Source: Peltaster fructicola (lineage: Eukaryota; Ascomycota; Dothideomycetes). Taken from it: a stretch of DNA of 64,000 bases. Positions 33,701 to 44,553 of the stretch are shown here, piece after piece; within the stretch, counting starts at the first letter, position 1, and each line of letters starts with the position of its first letter. A program made the translations under genes and the position numbers. The notes below the pieces were generated by a model. It was not told the DNA's origin. It saw nothing but the letters and a program-made list of their open reading frames with translations, and made no database searches. The stretch is taken from positions 310,001 to 374,000 of the forward strand of contig CP051142.1 of NCBI GenBank assembly GCA_001592805.2. Reading direction: 5' to 3'.

Positions 33701-35965
33701 GGAATGTCACGCCAACGCCAGACACTCCGGCAGCGCTTCGCGATGAAGGATATGTCACCGATCCTGCTGCCCGAACACCTACAGCGGAGCAGCAGTACAG
33801 CCGTGCAGACTTGAGTGAATACCACAGGGCCATGAACGCAGCAGGACAAGATGCTAGCGATCCATTTGTGGCAGATCCTCGACACGTACGACATCTGAGT
33901 GGTAACTCACATGGTATGGCTTCACCACTCTATGATAGTGCGACAGGCAAAGGCATGGAGAACATCCAGTCGAAGGACATCGTTGCACTCATGGACCATC
34001 TGACAGTCCGCGACGCGCAACGCAACGCCCGAGACACAGAAATCCTCGTAACTCTCGTTCGTCATGCAGCAGATATGCGACAGAACTTCGAAGACATGAA
34101 GCGCTTCATTTACGAGCAAGATGAGTTGATCATGACAAACACCAAGCGAGGACACGAAGCAGTTGTCCAGAAAGTGCTCAGTGGTCCACGTCCACAGCCT
34201 CTCGGCTCCCCACGAACGCCTCGAAAGCAGTCTGAGGAGGATATACAGGTCAAGCGAAGAGGTCTACTACGTCGTGCACTAAAGGGCCTCACAAGCGGGA
34301 AAAGCTCAGGTGATCTTGCCAACATCGAGAGCATGCTCGTCCAGGTTCTTGACAACGTGGAGCAGCTGAAGCATCAGGGCCCTAACTCGCGCGAGATCAC
34401 AAGCTCATATTTCAACGATGGAATGGATTCGTATGAAAGGTTGCGATCTGTTCCAGACCCCGGGTACGATGCAGACGGCGCACTGGAGACAGATAGCACA
34501 CCCACACAGTCTGGTCATTTCACCACTCCAGGTCGTTTGGAGAAGCAGACTTTTCACTCTGGCTACAATGGTCGACCTGGCTCGGAGAACAGAGTCAGTA
34601 CCGTTATGGAGGGTGACGAAGACGAAGACCTTGAGCCTCATGAGCGTAATGTGCTGGACAATCAATTCGAGAACAACGAACGGATGCTCACGCCAACGCA
34701 AGACTTCAGACCAGGTCATGCCACATCTCCTACTGGCAAGCAGTACCACGAGACGACTCCTCGAGGAGAGAAGCAACAGAAGCACAAATCAACCAACTCT
34801 AGCATCTTCGGCGTGCCTAAGATGTCTCGTTGGTCAAAGACAACTACAAGCTCGGCTGTGCCAGAGTCGCCTATAATCACAAAGATTGCTCGACCTATCT
34901 CAGCTGCCTCTCGCTCCGGCAGCAGTCTACGGGAGTACGACGACGATGATGAGTACTCGTTGCAGGATGACGACAGACTGCGCTCAACACAGTCACTTGC
35001 TAGAGAGCATGCCAAGGCTGATGCTCGAAGTATACGCAGTAAAGCCAGCCGCTTGACCAGGACGCCGTCGCCTTTGATCCCATCAGAGGCCTCGTACCGA
35101 GACGACGAGTACGATCGAGAGCTATCACCAGTCCAGCACGACGACTACGATCCAGATCAAAACATTGATGATCCGAAGTATCGTGCCATTCGCAACTCTA
35201 TCCTACTGGAGCACCCACAACCTCGTCAAGGTTCAACCAACAGACATCAGAACAATCTCGAGTCCAAGGCCCACAGCTATGATGAAAGCATGACCGAGAG
35301 TGATGTCAGCCAGCGAAGTGGCAGCGACTTTGACCCAGCTCAATGGGGCTCCAGTGGTGTCGCAGCACTGAATAAGACACGTTTCAGCCAGGCAGAGCCT
35401 ATGAGCCCTGTAAGCATGAATAGTCCCTATACTGGCAAGAAGGACAATGGACCACTCGTGCCGTCCAAGGTACAACCACGACCAATTCATGTGGAGCAAG
35501 ATGATTACGATGACGATGAAGACGATGAAGAGCTTTACGAGCCTCAGTATGGTGCGGGCGGCTTTGCACGCAACAACAACAGCCAGTGGTACTCCAGTCC
35601 ACTTGGCTCGGGACATCTCCTAGAACCAATTGCAGAAGTCCGCTACAGTCTCGAGACTGATTCTGGACATGTGAGTAACCCTAGACTGACTTAGAGTTGT
35701 GCTGACATCTCCTAGATCTCTCCAGAGCCTCAGATCGCATCTGCACGAGCAGTGACAGCTCGCAAAATCACTGGCCCACGACCGATGGGCAGTCGAAGCA
35801 CAAGTGCAGCCAAGCCTAAAGAGGTTGAGACAAGTGGCACTGTTCGCCGCAAGCCAGTTGCAAACAGCAGAGGTGTGTATGGCGATCGTGTTGTCGGTGC
35901 ACCTGCTAACGAGTGATATAGCCTCTCACGAGACACTGTCTAGCCAAGAAAGTGAGACATTTTGA
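30739..35965 (+). CDS. Very large disordered protein, conserved-looking C-terminal helical block, function unknown
   Basis: Three exons, 30739..35670, 35716..35872 and 35922..35965, encode 1710 aa. The last two introns (45 and 49 nt) have GTGAGT and GTGTGT donors and CTGAC/GCTAAC branch sites, so the C-terminus reads NSRASHETLSSQESETF. Most of the protein is Ser/Arg/Asp-rich and predicted disordered. Three Ala/Gly-rich helices followed by basic residues recur near residues 430, 578 and 942 (GLAGAALTAAALKHH, AGLAAAGAEAVAAHE, AGAVAGAGAAALASKRH). A non-repetitive helical stretch at about 1080-1215 (VRDAQRNARDTEILVTLVRH, FEDMKRFIYEQDELIM) is the most domain-like part. I do not recognise the family and assign no function. 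Confidence 0.85.
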
Positions 35966-36134
35966 GGAGGGGAAGCAAAGGATTGCTGGTGAATGATGCT
36001 ACGACTTTGAATGTGTTTCCGATCAAGACAACGAACCGCGACATCACTGTTGCACTTGCATAGCGAGCGTTGCAGCTGTATATGCATTTCGGTACAGAGC
36101 ATATAGTGTAAAAAGCGTGCATTTGATGAGCAGT

Positions 36135-37478
36135 TTAACTGGCATGTCTCTCTGCATCTCCATCTAGCAGACGTATAGCACCATTGTCACGTCTGCGTTC
36201 CCACAGCTTCTCACATACGGTTGGAAGCTTGAGTCCAAAGTGCCATGCCAGCCCGGCAAGAAAGCCTACGGCATCATTCTTGAAGCCCAGACAGCCAGCT
36301 ACAGTGATCAGCATGACCATCCATCGAGTCTGACCTTCCTGCTCATATTCTCGCTTCTTGCTCTCAGAGACTGCACCATCCTCGCGTTCAGCCTCTGCAC
36401 GACTCCATAGATCCGAGAGATCGGTCACACTGTGGCCTACCTTGGCCAGCTCTACTCCTGCGGCCAGGACCATCACACCCAGCAGGCTCTTCGGGAAGCT
36501 TTGAAGAATGGGCACAATGGCATCGCCAACGAATAGCCCTAGCACTAGCTTCAGCAGTCCGAGGACGATGATGCTGCCTCCACTGCGAGCGCCGAATCGA
36601 TATTGTCCTGCCAACCCTCCCGAGCCATGGCAGATGGGCATCGCACCAAACCAGCAGCCGATGAGGTTGGCAGACGCGACCGAAAGACCTACCGATGTTG
36701 TGGACGGCGTAGGCGGGTATGATGGGAAGAGAGAAGCTGCAAGAGATGTGACGGCCAAGATACTGTTGAGTGTGGTGAGTGGTAGTTGCGGCAAGGCACC
36801 ATCGACAGCTCCAGTCCGCCAGGAGCTCAGTGATGGTGCGAAGACGGACGGGTGCCACAATGCAAAGCCATTCCCGTGCGCGTCTGTAGCTGTCACAAAC
36901 GCGATCGCCAGGCCTGGAAGAAAGACCAGAAGAGCATATGGGCAGCGTGGATAGCATGCTGAAAACAATAAGAACAAGAAGGCAAAGAGAGCCCACAACC
37001 GATTGTCTGCCGCTGGTGAAGTCCACTCCAGCGGCTTGATCATCGAGCTACCAGCGCTGATGACTAGGTTGAGGCCTGCACCGACCTGAATACCCTTCAC
37101 CACAGGGACTGGTACAACTCTGCTGAGCCAGCGCAGCAAGCCGGTAGCACTGAGGATGAAGACCGCAATGCCGACTGTCAAACCTGCTGCTGCTGTCTCG
37201 CCTTTGGTGAAGTGCTGACTGATCGCTACAGAAGCGATGGCCTTCATCGGCTGGACTGGCAGTGGAATGCCAAAGACAGCACCTGTGATGATGTTCGCCA
37301 GACCCGAGAAGACGAGTGTACTTGCTAGGTCGATTGAACCTTGGAGTGCCATTGCGATCATGAGTGGGAGCAGAGTGCCAAGATCGCCCAGCGATCCTGA
37401 CAGCTCTGCCAGTGGCTGTTGGCGAAGTGTGTCGACATTGTGCTTATGTATAGCTCTCAGGTGTGACAGCAGCGTCAT
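36135..37478 (-). CDS. MOT1-type high-affinity molybdate transporter
   Basis: Single-exon 447-aa membrane protein of the SulP-related MOT1 family. Two hallmark motifs are intact: GSLGDLGTLLPL (about 29-40) with PVQPMKAIA (about 75-83), and PICHGSGGLAGQYRFGARSGG (about 280-300). About ten hydrophobic segments are visible, and there is no STAS domain, as expected for MOT1. The family imports molybdate for the molybdenum cofactor, needed by nitrate reductase. The 3' end converges on the large disordered protein 170 bp away. A TATATA stretch near 37718-37728 lies about 240 bp upstream of the ATG. Confidence 0.92.
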   Translation of the reverse strand: MTLLSHLRAIHKHNVDTLRQQPLAELSGSLGDLGTLLPLMIAMALQGSIDLASTLVFSGLANIITGAVFGIPLPVQPMKAIASVAISQHFTKGETAAAGLTVGIAVFILSATGLLRWLSRVVPVPVVKGIQVGAGLNLVISAGSSMIKPLEWTSPAADNRLWALFAFLFLLFSACYPRCPYALLVFLPGLAIAFVTATDAHGNGFALWHPSVFAPSLSSWRTGAVDGALPQLPLTTLNSILAVTSLAASLFPSYPPTPSTTSVGLSVASANLIGCWFGAMPICHGSGGLAGQYRFGARSGGSIIVLGLLKLVLGLFVGDAIVPILQSFPKSLLGVMVLAAGVELAKVGHSVTDLSDLWSRAEAEREDGAVSESKKREYEQEGQTRWMVMLITVAGCLGFKNDAVGFLAGLAWHFGLKLPTVCEKLWERRRDNGAIRLLDGDAERHAS

Positions 37479-37987
37479 GGTCGGCGGAGATGTAGTAGGA
37501 ATGTCCGTGACGTGCCCTTCTATGGATGCCTTCTGTCCATTCTGCAGGTGATACAGTTATACAGAAGCTAGGGTCGAGTGATAGCGACGCGCGTGCTAGA
37601 AGTGTCGTCGAGGCGTGTGACGCATCTCCGTGGAGGCGTCACGTCACATCCTGAGGCTGCATGTGATTGTGTCCTTGAATGACACCTCGTGAACGAATAG
37701 GAGTATCTCGACAGCAAGAGTATATATCATACATATCGGCAGCATTTCGAAGCTCTATGAGAAGCTCACTCGGGGCAAAAGCAGGAGTAATCTAGATATC
37801 GTGGCATCGGGAAGCATTTCAACGACCATGATTGCTGTTCTGCTCGTCACACACGATCGTGGCCCAGTCAGCACTGTCGATGACATTCTGTTGTCGTATT
37901 GATAGACTTCGGCTTTCCGTATCAGTAGCAAACCCTGTCGGTGGTTGTCGAATGCTTCTTGTGAATCGAGACCTCAACAGAAGCTCG
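37479..37987 (-). other. Intergenic region upstream of the molybdate transporter
   Basis: Contains the transporter promoter and the 3' region of the LMW phosphatase gene. No gene supported. Confidence 0.5.
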
Positions 37988-38545
37988 TCATATCTTGCTC
38001 GAGCCGGCAGCTTCTTCTTCGATGTGCTTGAGCAAGCCTTCGCCGAACCTAGAGACTTGTTCGTATGCGATCTCAAACCCATCTCTGCCGCCGTAGTAAG
38101 GATCGCCAATCTCCTCGCTCTTGGCCTTTCCTCCAAAAGTGCCAAACAGCTGGATTTTCGAAAGCACACTCTCATCCAACGATCCTTTCTTGATTGCTCG
38201 CATCGCCGAGTCTCGAAGATCATGCAAGTTCTCGTCATCCATGGCGAGAACGTAGTCGAATTCTTCAAAGTCCTGAGGGACTCGTACCTTGCGAGCCTTG
38301 TGGCGGTAGCTGGTGATGTCGTTGTCCTTGAGCACGCTCATCGTACGACAATCCGGGCTGGCTCCGGTATGGTATGCTCCTGTACCGCATGAGTCAATGG
38401 CTTTGATGCTGGGATGCTGTTTGGATGTGCCGAATGCAGTCTGCTCGCGAAAGACGCCTTCAGCCATGGTTGATCTACAGATGTTGCCTAGACAGACGAA
38501 GAGCACCGAGACTGGCTCTGACCGCGGTGCTGACTCTTTCGACAT
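37988..38545 (-). CDS. LTP1: Low-molecular-weight protein tyrosine phosphatase
   Basis: Single-exon 185-aa protein. The P-loop CLGNICRS (C-x5-R-S, near residues 18-25) directly follows the first strand VSVLFV. The general-acid aspartate lies in EEIGDPYYGGRDGFE, with the two adjacent tyrosines typical of LMW-PTPs, which can be phosphorylated in some members. The length is slightly above the usual 155-165 aa because of insertions around 115-140. The family dephosphorylates phosphotyrosine in the cytosol; the physiological substrate in fungi is unclear. It lies 386 bp from the isocitrate lyase stop on the same strand. Confidence 0.95.
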   Translation of the reverse strand: MSKESAPRSEPVSVLFVCLGNICRSTMAEGVFREQTAFGTSKQHPSIKAIDSCGTGAYHTGASPDCRTMSVLKDNDITSYRHKARKVRVPQDFEEFDYVLAMDDENLHDLRDSAMRAIKKGSLDESVLSKIQLFGTFGGKAKSEEIGDPYYGGRDGFEIAYEQVSRFGEGLLKHIEEEAAGSSKI

Positions 38546-38931
38546 CTCGTATGGGCGTTCGTATGAAGAATGTCGCTTCGGGACAAGTATGTGAATGTGT
38601 GAGGAAGAAATTGAACTAGAAGTGCTTCAAGACTGCTCTTAAAATGCGAGCTTACCTGTGGTATCAGTGAGTCTTACAAGCAATGCCATGCTCCGCTGTG
38701 CAAGATTCAATCTTGTGCCAAGTAGGAGATATTCGCTGACATGGCCAGACTCGATGCTTTCTTGTGGCAGTCAATCAACCGCAGGCAAGGAAGAAGCTGT
38801 TGACCTGGATGGAATGAAGCCAGACGACTTAATTGCCTCACACGTGATGGAACATGATATTTTGCCAAATACATTTTGTACAAGAACATGTCCTAGACGG
38901 TATCTCGATCATGTCTGCTCTTCTCACACAT
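38546..38931 (-). other. Intergenic region between LTP1 and isocitrate lyase
   Basis: Promoter of the phosphatase and 3' region of isocitrate lyase. Nothing else seen. Confidence 0.5.
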
Positions 38932-40711
38932 CTATTTGAACTGGTCCTCAGTAACACCTGCTCCCATCGCAGCTGTAGAGCTGACACCGCCAGACACCAT
39001 CTTAAGGAGCTCGTCGACGTAGTTGGCTCCAGACCACTTCTGGTGCTTGACAACCTCAACACCTTGCTCCATTTCTGGCTCTTGCACAAGCTCTCCGTAG
39101 GCACGCATGCCACGCTGTGAGTATGCCTTGGAGAAGGCGTTGGAGATGAGTGCAGTCTGGTGGAGACCTGCAAGAGTGATGAATTGCCAGCAGTATCCGA
39201 GGGAACCAAGACGCTTGATGTAGGTCTCCTGGTCCTTTGGTGCCATGGCGGCCTTCCAGTTGAAGGATGGGGACAGGTTGTAGGCGAGCCTGCAAGTTTT
39301 GCATTAGTATTATATCCTTTTCCACTCTCTGAGTCTACTCACTTCTGCTCTGGCCAGACGGCGTGGACACCATCGGCAAACTCCTTAGCCTGGTTGTAGT
39401 CTGGGAGCTTGCTCTCCATCCAGATCAAGTCGGCATATGGAGCGTAGGCAATGGCACGGTTGACAGCGCACTGAGTGCCTCCGCGGTATCGGTAGTATCC
39501 CTCGCGCGATCGTGGAGCGTCCCAGTCGAAGTGAACATCGACACCAGTCAAGCCCTTTGCGATGGCACGTGCCTCTGCATTGCTCTTGCCCTTGCTCTGA
39601 GTCATGAAGTCGTTGATGAGACCCTGCTTGTTGACGTGGACACCAGCGTTGATGGTGTCAATGACAGCCTCGTGGAAGAGCTTGATACCAGCCTGAGCAG
39701 TCCATGAGTCCTCAATGGCCTGAAGCTCAGCACCGTTCTTGCTAGCGCGCTCAGCTGCAACCATCAGGTCGACCAATGGCTGAAGAGCTGGGTTGGTGGC
39801 TCCAAGGACGAAAGCGTGGTCTCGGTGGTCGATGGTGCTTGTGATGAGAGTAGCGGCTTCGGAGTCGGTACGGGCGACGGCGAGGAGGTCAGATCCTGAG
39901 CGGACATGTTAGCATTTGTCTTCTTTTCCAAATCTACTCAATTATAGCTCTTACCCATGATATCGGCCTGAGCACGGATGGAGACGAGACGGTTGATGTG
40001 CTCGCTGATTGGGACAAGAACCTTTCCGGCCATGTGTCCGCACTTCTTGGTTCCTGGAGCCTGGTCCTCAATGTGAATACCAGCTGCACCCTTCTCAATG
40101 AAGAGCTTGGTGAGCTTCATGACAGCAGTGAGACCACCGTGTCCGGTGTCAGCATCTGCAATGATGGGTCGGAGGAAGTCAATGCTTGAGACGCTTGATC
40201 GCTGTGCCTGTAGGGTGGATAGACGCTCCTCACGCTGCTTACGGTCGTGGAAGAGCTGGGCCATGAAAAGGTGGCCGACCTTGTTTGGCACGGTGGTGTA
40301 TGGGTAATCTGCAAGATCTGGTCCTGGCTCGTCGGTGGACGAGGCAGTGGAGCTGGATTGCCATCCTGAGACGTAGACAGTCTCAATGTACTTGGCCATC
40401 TGGGTAACCATGACTGGGTCCAGACATCCGTAGGTGGCACTTGGCTCGCGGGCCTACGTCAAATGTCAAAAAATTGCACTCTTCATGCAGATTTTCAAAA
40501 CACTTACAGCGAACTTAGCCTCCAGGAGCTTCCAGACCTTCTTGGACATGACATTTCCTGGGTATGAGATGGCGATGGTGCCTCGCTTCTGGACGATTGC
40601 CTCAGCTGTGTATGGACGGGTTGTGTACCTCCATCGTGAGTCGCTCCACCATTGCTTGAGGTCCTTGACCTCCTGCTGGTAGGACTGCTCCTCGGCGTCG
40701 ATGCTGGCCAT
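38932..40711 (-). CDS. acuD: Isocitrate lyase, glyoxylate cycle
   Basis: Four exons, 40711..40508, 40453..39955, 39895..39343 and 39289..38932 (introns 54, 59 and 53 nt, donors GTAAGT, GTAAGA and GTGAGT), encode 537 aa, normal for the fungal enzyme. The active-site signature [13 protein letters not shown], the ADADTGHGG metal-binding strand and [14 protein letters not shown] are intact. The enzyme cleaves isocitrate to glyoxylate and succinate, needed for growth on acetate and fatty acids. The C-terminus ends in DQFK, not a canonical SKL-type peroxisomal signal. Transcription is normally induced by C2 sources; I could not confirm a FacB site in the 836-bp upstream region. Confidence 0.97.
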
Positions 40712-41547
40712 GTTTGTGATAGACGAGGGAAGGGCGTTCGAAACGGCAGCTACAACTTTCTTGATGCTCTCCGCCAGCTTGTAAGCTCTTTCACGAGTTC
40801 AGATGAAACTCGTGGGTATGTATGAGTGGAGATGTGGTTTAGGAATGCTTGAGGAAGAAACAATGAACCCTAGCGATATATGAAGTACTAAAAAGAACGA
40901 AGCACATCACCGAGCTTGTGGTCATCAGTGCCATCGTCCGATCTCGCCCGAGCCATTTGTAGCAGTTCCTGTGGCTCGAGAGGTCCAAAATGCGTTGCTA
41001 TGCACACCTCGGATGACCGGGCGCTGCTTGCAAACACGTGAGAGCACGAATCTAGATTAGCGCTGGCATTGCCGCTGAACTGTGGAGAGGTTGCCGAGGC
41101 CTGTTCATGTGAATATCACTCAGCTTGCCTGCAAGATTTCCGGTCTAGGAGCAAATAGAGCTTTTGGAGCCTCATTTGTGTGGGATCTGAGCTGCTCAAA
41201 GCTTATTTACTCCGATATAAGGATATGTAGGCTTGCGAGACCGCATAGTACAAAAGCATCACGCATTTCATCTGTCAGCGGCATACAGACCCTCCTATCG
41301 TCTCATGCAGAGTCATCTCGTGTGGCCAAGCCATAAGCATTCAAAGGCAGCACATCGAGTACAGGATGTCAAAGAGTGAAGTACTGTGATGCTCGTAGGC
41401 TATGGAGCTTCCCACGTATGAGACACTGATGGCTGCGGAGCTTCTTGTGATATGAGGTACCGTGGTGCTCAAAGACAATCCCAGACAAACGCTACGGAGC
41501 TCATACTGAGCAACACCAAACGCCTCGCTGAAGTCGCAGGTGAACAA
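40712..41547 (-). other. Isocitrate lyase promoter region and MFS 3' region
   Basis: No gene supported. It contains a TATATG-like stretch near 40875. It is an expected site of carbon-source control, but no motif was confirmed. Confidence 0.5.
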
Positions 41548-43503
41548 TCATGGCACAACGACGCTTCCCATAGAGCCTCGTCGCTTCGTCTTGCTCGTAA
41601 GGTCAACCGTCTCCATAGAAGAGCGCCTTGCATAGCTGACATTCGGATCCTTGGCATGTCGTTGATGAACGTGGTGATGTGACATGGCAGCCTTCTCCAG
41701 ATCTACCTCTTCATCCATGGCAGCAGCTGTACCCATCGCAAAGCCAGCCATAGCCTCACCTTCTGCACGTTTGACAGCTTTAGCCTCAGCTTTGGCCCGT
41801 TTCGACTCCAGGCGTCGTCGGTCTGCATCCATCTGTCTTATCAGAGTACTTTTCTGGCGGATCCTGTAGCCGTACTTGTAGAAGATGAATGGTATTGGTA
41901 TGCAAACTGACTCGAGAAGCCCAAGGATAGTACCAGCCCAGTTGGCGCCGAGGTTGTTGTACATGACTGTACCAGCGAGTGGAAGCACTGCGCCCATCAC
42001 AGATCGCAGCACTGCGTTGCCGGCCAGTGCTGAGGCTGCGTAGATTCCATAGGAGTGCACCAGATAGTTGGAGGCATAGATGAAGACGCCAGCATTGCCC
42101 ATGCCGAACGGAATGCCTGCCAGAATTGGGACTATCCAGTGCACATTCGGTGTACATGTCCAAGCAAACCACAGCTCGCCGACAGGAAGGAGTACGGCAG
42201 CCACGCAGACAACACTGACACCAGCTTCAGGTGGTGGCCTTCCTGTCTCAGGGTCCCGCGTGTGCATGTTGATGGCTTTTCGGATGAGTGGCTCAATGGC
42301 TATGACAATCAGACTTCCGATACCTATTCCCGAGAATGCCAGACCAGTGATTCCTGAATCCCACCCTCGTAGCCCTGAGAACACGATAGGATATGCCACG
42401 AATGAAAGATAAAGAATGCCATAGACCAGCGCAATGTAGATATCCCAGAAGATAAGGATGGGCTCTTTGACCGTCATGACGAACGGTCGAGACAAGTTGA
42501 TCTTGAGCAGCTCCACGAAGGGAGTCTTTTCGTCGTATCGGCTCCAGTATCGATCAGTGTCTTCTTCCTTCCGTAATTTCGCAGCTCGCTTTCGTAAAAG
42601 TACCGGAGCATATGTCTCTGGGATCAAAGCCACAAGGACCAAAGCTGCACCAGACCCGATAATGACGACCCAGTTAGTCCATCGCCAACCAAGATACTCA
42701 TAGACAAATCCGCCGACAACTGGTCCAATCACTGGGCCGTTCAATGGACCAATGGACCACACAGAATAGGCCAGCGCTCTATGCTCTTCGTCTACTATGT
42801 CGTTGACCGTGCCAGGAGAGTTGGAGATCATGGCTGCTGCGCAGAAAGCACCAAAGAAGCGCATGACCAAGATGGTCGCCATATTTTGAGCCAGCGCGCA
42901 AGGCAGAACAAACAGGATGAACAAGGCCAGTGCTCCGATGTAGATAGGCCTTCGTCCATACATCTCTGAAAGTGGTGCCAGGACTAGAGAGCCACAAGCG
43001 ATACCAATAAGATATGTGGTCATACCCAGCACACCAGAGAGCTCGTCGATGCCAAATTCAGCCGCCATTCCTGGGATAGCAGAAGTGTACGATGTCGAAT
43101 ACAGCACGACAACAGTCGTTGCATAGCTCATCACCGCAACGATGGTGCACTTTCTCAGCAAGGTCCATTGCTGCGGATCTCCTGGGTCTGATTCTGTAAA
43201 GTCAACCTCGAATGCCGGGTCTGTGCTTGTTGCTGTTGTTGCCACACTCCTCGCACTGCGGTGACTCTTCGATCGGTACAGTGTTATGGGAGCGTGGCCA
43301 CCGATGGCATGTGCGGAGGATGTATGAGAGATGTGTGGCGTCAGCACTGTCTCAGGGTAGTCGTGATTGTAATGATTGCTCTCCACGGATTCTGCAATGC
43401 TATCACCAGAACTCGATGTTGGTGACACAGGGTGTTCCAGAGACATCACAGAGTGGCGCTTGTCGGCCTTCTCGGCATTGATAACCATCTCACCTTGTCC
43501 CAT
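41548..43503 (-). CDS. MFS drug:H+ antiporter, DHA1 (Tpo1/Flr1-like)
   Basis: Single-exon protein of 651 aa. The codon at 43530 is GTG, so the first ATG, at 43503 (MGQGEMVINAEKADKRHS), is taken as the start. A cytoplasmic N-terminal region of about 110 residues precedes 12 transmembrane segments. The DHA1 motif A-like LAPLSEMYGRRPIYIGALAL and the antiporter motif C-like GPLNGPVIGPVVGGFVYEYL are intact. The C-terminal tail is long and charged, with Ala/Lys/Glu and His runs. The family exports polyamines, azoles and other toxicants across the plasma membrane; the substrate cannot be read from sequence. No secondary-metabolite genes lie nearby. Confidence 0.93.
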   Translation of the reverse strand: MGQGEMVINAEKADKRHSVMSLEHPVSPTSSSGDSIAESVESNHYNHDYPETVLTPHISHTSSAHAIGGHAPITLYRSKSHRSARSVATTATSTDPAFEVDFTESDPGDPQQWTLLRKCTIVAVMSYATTVVVLYSTSYTSAIPGMAAEFGIDELSGVLGMTTYLIGIACGSLVLAPLSEMYGRRPIYIGALALFILFVLPCALAQNMATILVMRFFGAFCAAAMISNSPGTVNDIVDEEHRALAYSVWSIGPLNGPVIGPVVGGFVYEYLGWRWTNWVVIIGSGAALVLVALIPETYAPVLLRKRAAKLRKEEDTDRYWSRYDEKTPFVELLKINLSRPFVMTVKEPILIFWDIYIALVYGILYLSFVAYPIVFSGLRGWDSGITGLAFSGIGIGSLIVIAIEPLIRKAINMHTRDPETGRPPPEAGVSVVCVAAVLLPVGELWFAWTCTPNVHWIVPILAGIPFGMGNAGVFIYASNYLVHSYGIYAASALAGNAVLRSVMGAVLPLAGTVMYNNLGANWAGTILGLLESVCIPIPFIFYKYGYRIRQKSTLIRQMDADRRRLESKRAKAEAKAVKRAEGEAMAGFAMGTAAAMDEEVDLEKAAMSHHHVHQRHAKDPNVSYARRSSMETVDLTSKTKRRGSMGSVVVP

Positions 43504-44553
43504 GGTCGTCAGGAGCTGCTGCTTCCCCACAGTGACATTCGATGTCCTTTGCAGCGCACTCCTACCTGTTATGAATGCTCGTAGGCAGGGTCTATCCTAG
43601 GAACGGAGGTGCTGAGATATCCTAGGCCGTTATGAAATAAAGTAGGAGGGAGAGAAACAGACTAACAGAAGGTGAAGACATTCATAATGCAAGTAGCGCA
43701 GAGAAATAGAGAATAATAGCTCAAGGACCACCTGCCATTCTGGACAAGCACCTTCATGCTGGTTGCCGTTGCAGATATTTCGAGAAACCTACTTGCTGAA
43801 CCCTTACTGAAGTGTCAGTTCTCGGTTAAGAAGTCGGCAGGTGGAGACCAAATGATGATCCTCACTACATGCTATACCGTTGTTGTGGTCGGTAAGTAGC
43901 AATGCAGATGGCAGACGATGGATTGAGTGCTGTATCGTCCAGTGATGAGGTTGTCGCAGATGATAGCAGTGCAGGCCACCATCCAGATGTATCGTCGTGG
44001 TCACCATACTGTTGCTACCGGCCGGCAATGATGCTGTGGAGCTCGTCGTGCTCGGCAACCATACTATCTGTGCCGACGACACGCCAGTGGACAAAGCCGT
44101 TGATTACCGCAATGCGTGCTCTGATGCTGAAGCTCTGTTCTTAAGCCGATGGAAGATCGTTATGGTTGTTTGCAGAGACTGTATGCAAAGCAGAGTGAGC
44201 TGAGACAGCAAACTTTTACGCCGTTGACCTCATCGCTTGACGGCACAGACAGCAATGTGCGAGAATTTCCACATACCGACATACACGCGATGAACGACAA
44301 GTATGAGGTAGCAGCATTAAGTCGCTGTCAGTCTACATATTGCACGCCAAAAACACGCCCATATTGATTTGTTATGCTAGCATGGTCCCATCGAAATCCC
44401 TTGAAAACGCCTGCTTCGTGTGTCGAGGCACATCCCTTGTATCGTTATGGTATTCCTTGGTCTCGTAGGGCGAACTTGTATGGGCTGACGCGCCAGATGA
44501 ATGAGCGCGTAACACATCGGTTGATGCCGCTTCAGGTTGTCATATCAGACCGA
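43504..44553 (-). other. 1-kb intergenic region
   Basis: MFS promoter plus 3' region of the FHA gene. Short ORFs at 43804-44144 on both strands are not convincing. An AT-rich purine tract near 43620-43720 is the only compositional feature. Confidence 0.5.
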
